Positions 35,788-42,868 of a stretch of DNA of 64,000 nucleotides are shown here, piece by piece. Every line of letters starts with the position of its first letter. The stretch's first letter is position 1. The notes beneath the pieces were generated by a model. It was given only the letters and a program-made list of their open reading frames with translations. It did not search any database and had not been told where the DNA came from. The translations under genes were made by a program, and so were the position numbers. The DNA lies in NCBI GenBank assembly GCA_947479455.1, contig CANJZE010000016.1:42332-106331 (forward strand), given 5' to 3'. The stretch is from Bacteroidota bacterium (GTDB taxonomy: Bacteria; Bacteroidota; Bacteroidia; Chitinophagales; LD1).

Positions 35788-36057
35788 TTATGCAGCCGCT
35801 ACTGTATCAGCTATCACATGCACAAACTGTCTGTCGTTTTTACCTTTTGTAAATTTCACTACACCTTCAATTACTGCGAAGATAGTGTGGTCTTTACCTT
35901 TCATTACTCCATTGCCCGGGTGGTAGTTAGTACCACGCTGACGAATGATAATGTTTCCCGGGTTAGCTGTATCGCCACCGAAAATTTTTACACCTAAACG
36001 TCTGCTATGCGAATCGCGACCGTTCTTTACTTTACCTTCTCCTTTTTTATGTGCCAT
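35788..36057 (-). CDS. rpmA: 50S ribosomal protein bL27
   Basis: An 89-residue protein starting [16 protein letters not shown] at 36057; an upstream in-frame start is not used by homologues. [22 protein letters not shown] and [16 protein letters not shown] are standard L27. It binds near the peptidyl transferase centre of the large subunit. Its short N-terminus (no cleavable leader of the Firmicutes type) is normal for the phylum. Second gene of the rplU-rpmA operon, 65 bp after rplU. Confidence 0.96.
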   Translation of the reverse strand: MAHKKGEGKVKNGRDSHSRRLGVKIFGGDTANPGNIIIRQRGTNYHPGNGVMKGKDHTIFAVIEGVVKFTKGKNDRQFVHVIADTVAAA

Positions 36058-36122
36058 GACCTTTTGATTTGTTTCATTCCGCATTTTTAATGTGGAAGAA
36101 ATTGGTTAATGATTTAGTTTAT

Positions 36123-36431
36123 TTAAGCAATGCTCTCAATAGAAATTTGAGTAAGCGATTGACGGTGACCTTGAGATTTCTCGTAAGTCTTTCTTCTTTT
36201 CTTTTTGTAGATAAACACTTTGTCGTCTTTCAAGTGCGAAAGAATTTTTGCGTTTACTTTAACACCGGCTACTACGGGTGTTCCAACTTTTACAGTGCCA
36301 CTATCATCAGTCAGTAACACGCGGTCAAAAGAGACAGCATCACCTGCATTTCCTTCTAAACGATGCACGTAAAGTTTCTTTCCGGCTTCTGCTTTAAACT
36401 GTTGTCCTGCTATTTCAACTATTGCGTACAT
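36123..36431 (-). CDS. rplU: 50S ribosomal protein bL21
   Basis: A 102-residue protein starting MYAIVEIAGQQFKAEAGKK at 36431. DRVLLTDDSGTVKVGTPVV and the basic KVFIYKKKRRKTYEKSQGHR confirm L21. It binds 23S rRNA near L20. A strong promoter sits 25-55 bp upstream, followed by the GC-rich start region seen at other translation genes. Operon with rpmA. Confidence 0.96.
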   Translation of the reverse strand: MYAIVEIAGQQFKAEAGKKLYVHRLEGNAGDAVSFDRVLLTDDSGTVKVGTPVVAGVKVNAKILSHLKDDKVFIYKKKRRKTYEKSQGHRQSLTQISIESIA

Positions 36432-36455
36432 ATTTTCTTGTATTTTTTGGGAGCG

Positions 36456-36486
36456 CAAATATAATTACACAATCTAAAAATCCAAA
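36456..36486 (-). promoter_or_regulatory. Promoter for rplU-rpmA
   Basis: On the minus strand: TTTG (36486-36483), exactly 19 bp, TATATTTG (36463-36456), then CGCTCCC. This is a full match to the Bacteroidota consensus, with a GC-rich start region shared with rplM, queA and the tRNA-tuf promoter. Confidence 0.88.
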
Positions 36487-36565
36487 TGGTATGCAAGTAT
36501 TACTGAAACCGGCACAAAGTATTCTTCTCTGAAAACAGATTGCACGAAAAGTTTTTTCTGCGCTT

Positions 36566-36595
36566 TTTGAAAATTCAATTAACTGTTTAGATTTG
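36566..36595 (+). promoter_or_regulatory. Promoter for the tRNA-tuf operon
   Basis: TTTG (36566-36569), 18-bp spacer, TAGATTTG (36588-36595), then CGCTCC. It lies about 140 bp before the first intact tRNA and in front of a degenerate tRNA-like segment. It is back-to-back with the rplU promoter. Confidence 0.78.
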
Positions 36596-36599
36596 CGCT

Positions 36600-36615
36600 C
36601 CGTTTTTAAAAACGG
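36600..36615 (+). promoter_or_regulatory. Perfect palindrome at the transcription start of the tRNA-tuf operon
   Basis: CCGTTTTTAAAAACGG is a perfect 16-bp palindrome starting 5 bp after the -7 element. It could be an operator or a 5' RNA hairpin. Confidence 0.6.
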
Positions 36616-36653
36616 TGTGTTCATTGCATATTGTGTAGATAAAAAATTACTAA

Positions 36654-36706
36654 GCCTGGGTAACTCAGTTGGTAGATTATCTCGATTCATTATCGGGAAG
36701 GTCGAA
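36654..36706 (+). pseudogene. Degenerate tRNA-like segment 1
   Basis: The segment has a D-arm-like ACTCAGTTGGTAGA and a hairpin at the anticodon-arm position (36681-36697, palindrome-like CTCGA/TCGGG). It lacks a T-arm and a matching acceptor stem. It is probably a tRNA remnant, related to the segment at 36841-36908. Confidence 0.6.
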
Positions 36707-36735
36707 AGTGAGTAAGACATGGTGCAGATTAATAA

Positions 36736-36808
36736 GCCCGAGTAGCTCAGTTGGTAGAGCAGCTGATTTGTAATCAGCAGGTCGGAGGTTCGAATCCATC
36801 CTCGGGCT
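36736..36808 (+). tRNA. tRNA-Thr (anticodon TGT)
   Basis: A 73-nt cloverleaf without encoded CCA. Acceptor GCCCGAG pairs with CTCGGGC, D-arm GCTC/GAGC, anticodon stem GCTGA/TCAGC with loop TTTGTAA. The T-stem (GGAGG/CCATC) has one A-A mismatch, an oddity for an essential tRNA. First intact tRNA of the Thr-Tyr-Gly-Thr-tuf array. Confidence 0.92.
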
Positions 36809-36840
36809 CAGGTTTTGAAAAACGTTCTTTGATAAAAAAT

Positions 36841-36908
36841 GAGCGCTTCGGTAGATCATCCCGATTAATTATCGGGAAGGTCGGAGGTTCGAATCCATCC
36901 TCGGCTCC
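36841..36908 (+). pseudogene. Degenerate tRNA-like segment 2
   Basis: Its 3' half is nearly identical to that of the adjacent tRNA-Thr (T-arm and acceptor strand), but the 5' acceptor and D-arm are eroded. The anticodon arm is the palindrome CCCGATTAATTATCGGG (36860-36876). Only about 4 acceptor pairs can form. Probably a broken duplicate of the tRNA-Thr. Confidence 0.65.
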
Positions 36909-36941
36909 AGGTTTTTAAATAAGAATCGCCTTCAACAAAAA

Positions 36942-37024
36942 GGGGAGATAGTCAAGTGGCCAACGACAACAGACTGTAAATCTGTCCTCTTACGAGTTCG
37001 AAGGTTCGAATCCTTCTCTCCCCA
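36942..37024 (+). tRNA. tRNA-Tyr (anticodon GTA)
   Basis: A class II tRNA of 83 nt with the expected long variable arm. Acceptor GGGGAGA pairs with TCTCCCC, discriminator A. Anticodon stem CAGA/TCTG with loop CTGTAAA. CCA is not encoded. Confidence 0.95.
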
Positions 37025-37090
37025 CTTAATTCTCCCGGAAAGAGATAAGTTGATTGAAGTATATTTTCGTTCTTTTAAGTAATATTTAAT

Positions 37091-37163
37091 GCGGGAGTAG
37101 CTCAGTTGGTAGAGCGACAGCCTTCCAAGCTGTAGGTCGCGGGTTCGAGCCTCGTCTCCCGCT
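37091..37163 (+). tRNA. tRNA-Gly (anticodon TCC)
   Basis: A 73-nt cloverleaf: acceptor GCGGGAG/CTCCCGC, D-arm GCTC/GAGC, anticodon arm ACAGCCTTCCAAGCTGT with TCC, T-arm CGCGGGTTCGAGCCTCG. CCA not encoded. The position between tRNA-Tyr and tRNA-Thr is the classical tuf-upstream order. Confidence 0.95.
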
Positions 37164-37172
37164 CTCTGTAGA

Positions 37173-37247
37173 AGTGATCAGTGGTCAGGAAAACGGTAAT
37201 CAGTCAATTAACTGTTTCGCTGTTTCACCGATTACAGTTCACTGAAT
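37173..37247. repeat. Imperfect inverted word repeat inside the tRNA operon
   Basis: AGTGATC, AGTGGTC and CGGTAATC-type 7-mers on the left; ACCGATTACAGTTCACTG, roughly the reverse complement, on the right. It separates tRNA-Gly from tRNA-Thr(GGT) within one transcript. Confidence 0.65.
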
Positions 37248-37254
37248 ACAACAA

Positions 37255-37326
<72 letters not shown>

Positions 37327-37409
37327 CTAAAGTAGTAGTGAAATAGAATCAAAAAAGACAATTAAAATTTTCAATAAACAATTAAACAGAACAATTAAAA
37401 ACAATAACA

Positions 37410-38606
37410 ATGGCTAAAGAAAAATTCATTAAAGACAAGCCGCACGTAAACATCGGTACAATCGGTCACGTGGATCACGGCAAAACAACTTTGACTGCCG
37501 CTATCACTACCGTGCTTTCAAAGAAAGGTCTTGCAGAAGTGCGCGACTATTCTTCAATTGATAACGCTCCTGAAGAAAAAGAAAGAGGTATCACTATTAA
37601 TACTGCACACGTAGAATATCAAACGCTTAAGCGTCACTACGCTCACGTTGATTGCCCTGGTCACGCGGATTATATTAAGAACATGGTTACGGGTGCTGCC
37701 CAAATGGATGGTGCTATACTTGTTGTTGCAGCTACTGATGGTCCTATGCCACAAACGCGTGAGCACATCTTGCTTGCCCGTCAGGTAGGTGTTCCTCAGA
37801 TTGTTGTATTCATGAACAAAGTTGACTTGGTTGAAGATCCTGAGTTTCTTGAGTTAGGAGAAATGGAAATTCGCGACCTTTTGACATTCTATAAATATGA
37901 TGGCGCTAACATTCCGGTTATTCAGGGTTCTGCACTTGGTGCATTGAACGGTGAAGCAAAATGGGTAGCTAAAATCGATGAGTTGATGGAAGCAGTTGAT
38001 AGTTTTATTCCGGTTCCTCCGCGTATGGTAGACCAGCCGTTTTTGATGCCGGTAGAGGATGTATTCTCTATCACTGGTCGTGGAACGGTTGCAACAGGTC
38101 GTATTGAAAGAGGTGTTACTAACACCAACGATCCTGTAGAATTAATTGGTTTGCAGAAGGAAGGCGAAAAAGCGTTGACTTCAACTGTTACCGGTGTTGA
38201 AATGTTCCGTAAGATTCTTGATAGAGGTGAGGCAGGCGATAACGTAGGTCTTCTTCTTCGTGGTATTGAAAAAGAACAAATCAAGCGTGGAATGGTAGTT
38301 GTTAAGCCGGGTTCTGTAACTCCGCACACTGAATTCAAATGCGAAACTTACGTGTTGAGCAAAGAAGAAGGCGGACGTCACACTCCATTTTTTAACCAAT
38401 ACCGTCCGCAGTTCTATTTCCGTACAACTGACGTTACCGGTGAAATTACAATGCCAGCAGGTGTTGAAATGGTTATGCCTGGTGATAACGTTACACTTTC
38501 TGTAAAACTTATCTATCCTATCGCTATGGAGAAAGGTCTTCGTTTCGCTATTCGTGAAGGTGGAAGAACAGTAGGTGCAGGTCAGGTAACTGAGATTATT
38601 AAGTAA
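37410..38606 (+). CDS. tuf: Elongation factor Tu
   Basis: A 398-residue EF-Tu that delivers aminoacyl-tRNA to the ribosome. P-loop GHVDHGKTT (about 18-26), switch [13 protein letters not shown] (about 59-70), DCPGHADY (about 81-88) and NKVD (about 136-139) are complete; domains 2 and 3 follow to the end ([11 protein letters not shown]). It is cotranscribed with four upstream tRNAs. The usual downstream tRNA-Trp, secE, nusG and rplK genes are missing: the gene ends in a terminator and is followed by a convergent SDR gene. Codon use is typical of a highly expressed gene. Confidence 0.98.
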   Translation: MAKEKFIKDKPHVNIGTIGHVDHGKTTLTAAITTVLSKKGLAEVRDYSSIDNAPEEKERGITINTAHVEYQTLKRHYAHVDCPGHADYIKNMVTGAAQMDGAILVVAATDGPMPQTREHILLARQVGVPQIVVFMNKVDLVEDPEFLELGEMEIRDLLTFYKYDGANIPVIQGSALGALNGEAKWVAKIDELMEAVDSFIPVPPRMVDQPFLMPVEDVFSITGRGTVATGRIERGVTNTNDPVELIGLQKEGEKALTSTVTGVEMFRKILDRGEAGDNVGLLLRGIEKEQIKRGMVVVKPGSVTPHTEFKCETYVLSKEEGGRHTPFFNQYRPQFYFRTTDVTGEITMPAGVEMVMPGDNVTLSVKLIYPIAMEKGLRFAIREGGRTVGAGQVTEIIK

Positions 38607-38631
38607 GACACAAGACGTCAGACAATACAAG

Positions 38632-38662
38632 AGCGCGATTCGAAAGAGTCGCGCTTTTTTTT
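38632..38662 (+). terminator. Intrinsic terminator after tuf
   Basis: The stem AGCGCGATT/AGTCGCGCT with loop CGAAAG is followed by eight T residues, about 25 bp after the tuf stop codon. Confidence 0.9.
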
Positions 38663-38696
38663 GTGTTGTGGATTTACGGAATAAAATAATACTTCG

Positions 38697-39503
38697 TTAC
38701 CTCGTCAACAATCCTGCATCTACCACAAACTCGCTGCCTGTTAAGTAGCGGGCATTGTCAGAGGCAAGAAACACCACAGCATTCGCCACATCTTCGGGCT
38801 CTACCCAAGGCACAGGCAAAAGATTTCCTGCGCTGCGCTCTGCAATTTCTAAAGCAGTTGAACCTTCGATGGCTGCAAGACCATCCTGCATAGGCGTGTT
38901 TACTCCCGTTGGGTGAATAGAGTTGACGCGGATATTGTATTGCGCCAACTCAATGGCGAGCGATTTGGTGAGACCGGTAACTCCCCACTTACTCGCCACG
39001 TAATGCGAAAGGCGGTTAGCACCACGCAAACCAAGCACCGAAGAATTATTCAAAATCACTCCGCTCTTCTGCGCAATCATAATAGGAATAATTCTGCGCG
39101 CCACTAACCACGGTCCTTTCAAATTGATACCAATCATATTATCCCATTCGGCTTCGCTTAGTTCGTGCGCCAGACCATAAGCGCAAATGCCCGCGTTGTT
39201 GAAGAGAATATCAATGCGGCCGAAGGCCGCATGTGTTTCATTAACCGCGCGTGAAATAACTTCATCGCTGCGCACATCGCCTTTGTGTGTAACGCATTTT
39301 ACTCCGAGCTTTTCGCATTCAGCTTTCAATGTTTCCAAATCGTTGTTCGAACCGAATTCATATTTCGGATAGTCGAGTTGTTTGGCAATGTCGAAGGCGG
39401 CAATGTTTACACCTTCTTTTGCGAGAGCCAAAGCTGCGGCTCTTCCCTGCCCGTGCGCAGCACCGGTAATGAAGGCGGCTTTTCCTTTGAGGTTTGTTTC
39501 CAT
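38697..39503 (-). CDS. SDR oxidoreductase resembling mycofactocin-coupled dehydrogenases
   Basis: A 268-residue short-chain dehydrogenase. The cofactor motif TGAAHGQGRAAALALAKEG (about 14-32), the NNAGICAYG region (about 98-106), the catalytic Ser in NNSSVLGLRGA (about 152-162) and Tyr/Lys in HYVASKWGV (about 167-175) are intact. The extra segment DIAKQLDYPKYEFGS after the second strand is like that of SDRs whose NAD(H) is bound tightly and recycled by mycofactocin in actinobacteria; no mycofactocin genes are seen here, so the coupling is not supported. It starts 3 bp after the AhpD-like gene, one operon. Substrate is unknown, probably an alcohol. Confidence 0.82.
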   Translation of the reverse strand: METNLKGKAAFITGAAHGQGRAAALALAKEGVNIAAFDIAKQLDYPKYEFGSNNDLETLKAECEKLGVKCVTHKGDVRSDEVISRAVNETHAAFGRIDILFNNAGICAYGLAHELSEAEWDNMIGINLKGPWLVARRIIPIMIAQKSGVILNNSSVLGLRGANRLSHYVASKWGVTGLTKSLAIELAQYNIRVNSIHPTGVNTPMQDGLAAIEGSTALEIAERSAGNLLPVPWVEPEDVANAVVFLASDNARYLTGSEFVVDAGLLTR

Positions 39504-39506
39504 GTT

Positions 39507-40043
39507 TTATTCTTTAGTAAGTGAAGTATAGGGCGCGAGGTAATCATCAATTTCAACTTCAAGCGTGTTGCTGAAAACATTGGTAGCAATCATTTGTCCG
39601 GCAAAACAAACGAGCACAATTATTTCCTCTTCGCTATATTTTTTTGCAACGCGCTGATAGAGTTCTTCATTTATTCTTCCTGCATGAACAGAAATTTCAC
39701 TTCCGAAATCGAGAAGCATTTGTTCGTCAGTGGTAAGCACAAGTGCTTCGGGTTTTTCTCCGTTTTCAATAATCACTTTCCGGAAATAAGTAGTGCAAAG
39801 CGGACAATTACTTTCCGATGAAATGGAATGCGCAAATAAATAAGCAAGGCGTTCTCCGGTAATCTTCTTTACGTTTCCATACAAATCGTACCACCGCATA
39901 TAAATTTCAAACGCCAGCACCGAACGCCCCATGGTGCCTTTCATATTCGTAATGCGGCTTTGATGTTCGCGCACATGTTTTTCGAAAGCCGACTTTGTTT
40001 CGTCAGAAATATTTTCGTCAGTTAAAGGAAGGATTCGTGGCAT
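39507..40043 (-). CDS. AhpD-like/carboxymuconolactone decarboxylase family protein
   Basis: A 178-residue helical protein. The redox-type CxxC is in SISSESNCPLCTTYFRKVI (about 82-100); the downstream His expected three residues after the second Cys is replaced. The segment EEIIVLVCFAGQMIATNVF (about 139-157) is the family's C-terminal helix. Members act as peroxidase partners or gamma-carboxymuconolactone decarboxylases; here no beta-ketoadipate genes are nearby. It is the first gene of a two-gene operon with the SDR, divergent from the acyl-CoA dehydrogenase gene at 40159. Confidence 0.75.
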   Translation of the reverse strand: MPRILPLTDENISDETKSAFEKHVREHQSRITNMKGTMGRSVLAFEIYMRWYDLYGNVKKITGERLAYLFAHSISSESNCPLCTTYFRKVIIENGEKPEALVLTTDEQMLLDFGSEISVHAGRINEELYQRVAKKYSEEEIIVLVCFAGQMIATNVFSNTLEVEIDDYLAPYTSLTKE

Positions 40044-40158
40044 GTACTATTTGGATAAAAGTGTCCGGGTAAAAATAGAAATTAGAATTTCTGAATTGGT
40101 TTAGTAAGAAGCAAATTTTGATACTTTCGTTTTCTCAAAACACAAAAACAAATCTAAT

Positions 40159-41337
40159 ATGTCAACCAATCCATTTACACCAGAACACGAATTATTGCGT
40201 CAATCATTCCGCCAGTTTTGTGAAGCTGAAATTACTCCGAACGTAAAATACTGGGAGGAGAATAAAATATGCGACCGCGAAGTGTTTCGCAAAATGGGCG
40301 AGCAAGGGTTTTTCGGAGTTTCGTTTCCTGAAGAATATGGCGGCAGTGGAATGGATATGTGGAGCGCTGTTGTCATTAGCGAAGAGTTAACCAAGGCAAA
40401 CATTGGCGGATTGTCTATGTCGCTTTATGCGCATACTTATTTGCCATTGCCTGTAGTGTTGGCTTTAGGAACCGAAGAACAAAAACAAAAATATTTAGCA
40501 CCCGCTTTACGTGGAGAAAAAGTTGCCGCACTAGGTATTACTGAGCCGGGAGCAGGAAGCGATGTAGGCGGAATTAAGACTACTGCTGAAGATAAAGGCG
40601 ATCATTACTTAGTGAACGGTTCAAAAATGTTTATCACCAACGGAACAATGGCAGACTTTATTGTACTGGCAGTGCGCACAGGTGAAGGACACACGCTTTC
40701 GCTTTTGTTGTTTGATACAGATACACCGGGCTTTACAGCTAATTCGGTTCACAACAAATTAGGAATGCATTCAAGCGATACGGGACAATTATTTTTTGAA
40801 AACTGCAAAGTGCCGAAGAGCGCATTGCTTGGCGAAAAAGATTTCGGCTTCTATTATATCATGAGTAATTTTCAAGAAGAGCGATTGATTGCTTCTGTTA
40901 CTGGTGCAGCATCAGCAGCACATGCTACACTAAAAGCAAAACGTTACATGCAGGAACGCGAAGCGTTCGGCAGACCAATCGGCAAATTCCAAGTGTTGCG
41001 TCATAAAATTGCAAAGATGGCGGTTACATCAGAGGCTTGTAAGTCCATCGCTTACCGCGCAGTAGCTGAGTATATCGAACTAGGACCTGCCGCTTACAAA
41101 ATTGTTTCTATGGCAAAAGCATTTTGTTGCGAAGAATCGTTTAACGTGGTTAACGAATGTTTGCAGATTCACGGAGGTTGGGGCTATATGGAAGATTACG
41201 GTATTGCGCGTTCGTTCCGCGATATTCGTTTAATGACGATGGGCGCAGGCACCACCGAAATTATGTATGAAATCATCAGCAAGATTGAGATGGATGAGGT
41301 GAAACACGAAAAGCAATTTGTAAAAGCGAGAGCGTAA
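40159..41337 (+). CDS. Acyl-CoA dehydrogenase, long-chain/isovaleryl type
   Basis: A 392-residue FAD acyl-CoA dehydrogenase. AALGITEPGAGSDVGGIKT (about 126-144) and ECLQIHGGWGYMEDYGIARSF (about 332-352) are standard signatures. The C-terminal motif is MGAGTTEIMYEIIS, with Ala where short-chain enzymes carry the catalytic Glu; isovaleryl- and long-chain-type enzymes have the base on another helix instead. Its chain-length preference thus likely differs from the first dehydrogenase at 12531-13724. Monocistronic by appearance, convergent with the agmatine deiminase gene at a 6-bp gap. Confidence 0.9.
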   Translation: MSTNPFTPEHELLRQSFRQFCEAEITPNVKYWEENKICDREVFRKMGEQGFFGVSFPEEYGGSGMDMWSAVVISEELTKANIGGLSMSLYAHTYLPLPVVLALGTEEQKQKYLAPALRGEKVAALGITEPGAGSDVGGIKTTAEDKGDHYLVNGSKMFITNGTMADFIVLAVRTGEGHTLSLLLFDTDTPGFTANSVHNKLGMHSSDTGQLFFENCKVPKSALLGEKDFGFYYIMSNFQEERLIASVTGAASAAHATLKAKRYMQEREAFGRPIGKFQVLRHKIAKMAVTSEACKSIAYRAVAEYIELGPAAYKIVSMAKAFCCEESFNVVNECLQIHGGWGYMEDYGIARSFRDIRLMTMGAGTTEIMYEIISKIEMDEVKHEKQFVKARA

Positions 41338-41343
41338 TTTCGC

Positions 41344-42438
41344 TTATTGAACGTCCGGTTCCTGTTGACTGAGGCAGTGAAAACTTCCTAGCCCCCAGAT
41401 TAAATCGGTGGAATCAAGCCCTACTACTTTTCTATCAGCAAAACATTTTTGAAGAATTTCTAAAGCGCGTTCATCGTTTTTCGCATCGCGGAAAGTTGGC
41501 GTGATGACATATTTATTGCTGATGTAGAAGTTAGCATAAGAGCAAGGTAAGCGTTGGTCTTCGTAAATTATTTTATTTGGCATTGGCAGTTCAATGATGT
41601 TCATCTGCTTTCCGTTTTCCAAACGCATGGTCGAAAGCATTTTCGAATTCTCCTTCAACGGCTCGTAGTTTTCATCGCTCTTGTTTTCTTCTATCACCGT
41701 AACAACAGTATCTTCATTTACAAAGCGGGTCAAATCATCAATGTGCCCGTCTGTATCATCGCCCACAATTCCATCGCCTAACCACAACACATTTTCTACT
41801 CCGTAATAGTCAACTAAATATTTTTCAATTTCTTTTTGCGAAAGATTTGGATTGCGGTTTTTATTCAGCAAACAAGAAGTTGTTGTAAGCAAAGTTCCTT
41901 TGCCATTGAACTCTACACTTCCTCCTTCCATAATTATTTGAGGATAAAAAACAGGCAGATTTAATTTCTCTCCAATCAAAGTTGGAATTACATCGTCCAA
42001 ATCATAAGGAGGATATTTATCGCCCCATGCGTTGTAGCTCCAATCTACAATAGCCTTCTTTTTTGTTTCGTTGTTTATCACAAATGCCGGACCGTGGTCG
42101 CGGCACCAAGCATCATTTGTAGGATGGAAATAGAATTGAATGTTCACTGCGGCATCAATATCTTTTAAAGAAGAAAGACGAAGTTGCGTTAGCGCAAACT
42201 GTTTCATGGTTTCATCTTTCACGTTGATGCAAACCTTTTGGTCCTGTGCAACGAGCCATATAAAATCGCAATAAGATTTATAAATGGTATGAATTTTTCC
42301 AGGCCAACTTGCTTCTTTATGCGGCCACGAAAGCCACATAGCACGTTGCGGAGCAAATTCTGCAGGGAAGTGAAAGCCGAGTTCTCTAGGAGTTTTGTTG
42401 TCCGATGTCCGATGTCCGATGTCCGATGTATGAAGCAT
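41344..42438 (-). CDS. aguA: Agmatine deiminase (peptidylarginine deiminase-like family)
   Basis: A 364-residue enzyme converting agmatine to N-carbamoylputrescine. GFHFPAEFAPQRAMWLSWPH (about 21-40), GGSVEFNGKGTLLTTTSCLLN (about 166-186), GDDTDGHIDDLTRF (about 224-237) and the nucleophile Cys in GLGSFHCLSQQEP (about 350-362) are all present. The N-terminal MLHTSDIGHRTSD is odd: it is encoded by four tandem 7-bp TCCGATG units on the plus strand, so the start region is made from a repeat. The pathway partner (amidase) lies at 42869-43744, separated by a four-helix-bundle gene. Confidence 0.93.
   Translation of the reverse strand: MLHTSDIGHRTSDNKTPRELGFHFPAEFAPQRAMWLSWPHKEASWPGKIHTIYKSYCDFIWLVAQDQKVCINVKDETMKQFALTQLRLSSLKDIDAAVNIQFYFHPTNDAWCRDHGPAFVINNETKKKAIVDWSYNAWGDKYPPYDLDDVIPTLIGEKLNLPVFYPQIIMEGGSVEFNGKGTLLTTTSCLLNKNRNPNLSQKEIEKYLVDYYGVENVLWLGDGIVGDDTDGHIDDLTRFVNEDTVVTVIEENKSDENYEPLKENSKMLSTMRLENGKQMNIIELPMPNKIIYEDQRLPCSYANFYISNKYVITPTFRDAKNDERALEILQKCFADRKVVGLDSTDLIWGLGSFHCLSQQEPDVQ
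42401..42428. repeat. Tandem repeat TCCGATG x 4 (left arm), in the 5' coding end of aguA
   Basis: Four perfect 7-bp units. It forms codons about 4-13 of aguA and is inverted relative to the arm at 42838-42868. Confidence 0.93.
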
Positions 42439-42454
42439 GTGATTCTACTTAAAA

Positions 42455-42820
42455 TTATTTACTCAATGACTTACGTAACGCAGCAATTTTATTCATCAGA
42501 ATAAATGCTTCTTCATAATGCTCATCAAAAGTTTCCTCCGAAATATATCTTCTGCGAATAGCTTTTATCAAACAGGTTACAACCTCTGAAACAGAACGAA
42601 GAGAGTATCCAATAAACTTACTGAACTCGGCATTACTATTTCCGGTGCATCCTTCGGCTAAATTCAGGGCTATACTATCTACAGCTCTGTTGATTTGAGT
42701 TTGAAGATTGTATTTTTCAATTTCCGGAAACGTTGCCGAGATGTCATAAATCTTTTCACCAAAGTCCATAGACAATTGCCACACATGTAACTTCTCGAAT
42801 TTAAATTTTCCTGACTGCAT
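42455..42820 (-). CDS. Four-helix-bundle protein (S23/23S rRNA intervening sequence family)
   Basis: A 121-residue protein, almost wholly helical. FEKLHVWQLSMDFGEKIYDI (about 8-27), the INRAVDSIALNLAEG stretch (about 43-57), SKFIGYSLRSVSEVVTCLIKA (about 67-87) and a C-terminal helix are the typical layout. The family includes proteins encoded in 23S rRNA intervening sequences and is structurally related to Avd of diversity-generating retroelements; its biochemical role is unknown, with nucleic-acid binding suspected from surface charge in relatives. It splits the agmatine-pathway gene pair and lies exactly between two inverted arms of a 7-bp word repeat. Confidence 0.9.
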   Translation of the reverse strand: MQSGKFKFEKLHVWQLSMDFGEKIYDISATFPEIEKYNLQTQINRAVDSIALNLAEGCTGNSNAEFSKFIGYSLRSVSEVVTCLIKAIRRRYISEETFDEHYEEAFILMNKIAALRKSLSK

Positions 42821-42837
42821 TTCTGTATTATGTATTT

Positions 42838-42868
42838 ACATCCGACATCGGACTTCGGACATCAGACA
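42838..42868. repeat. Inverted word arm (right) flanking the four-helix-bundle gene
   Basis: Units of ACATCGG/ACTTCGG/ACATCAG type, the reverse complement of the TCCGATG word at 42401-42428. It is directly followed by the stop codon of the amidase gene. Confidence 0.88.

Noticed and set aside
36841..36908. Functional tRNA-Ile from the AAT-like anticodon loop
   Set aside because: Acceptor stem and D-arm cannot form properly; A at the wobble position would be unusual for Ile.
42455..42820. Diversity-generating retroelement, because of the Avd-like four-helix-bundle gene
   Set aside because: No reverse transcriptase, template or variable repeat is seen; only the inverted word arms remain interesting.
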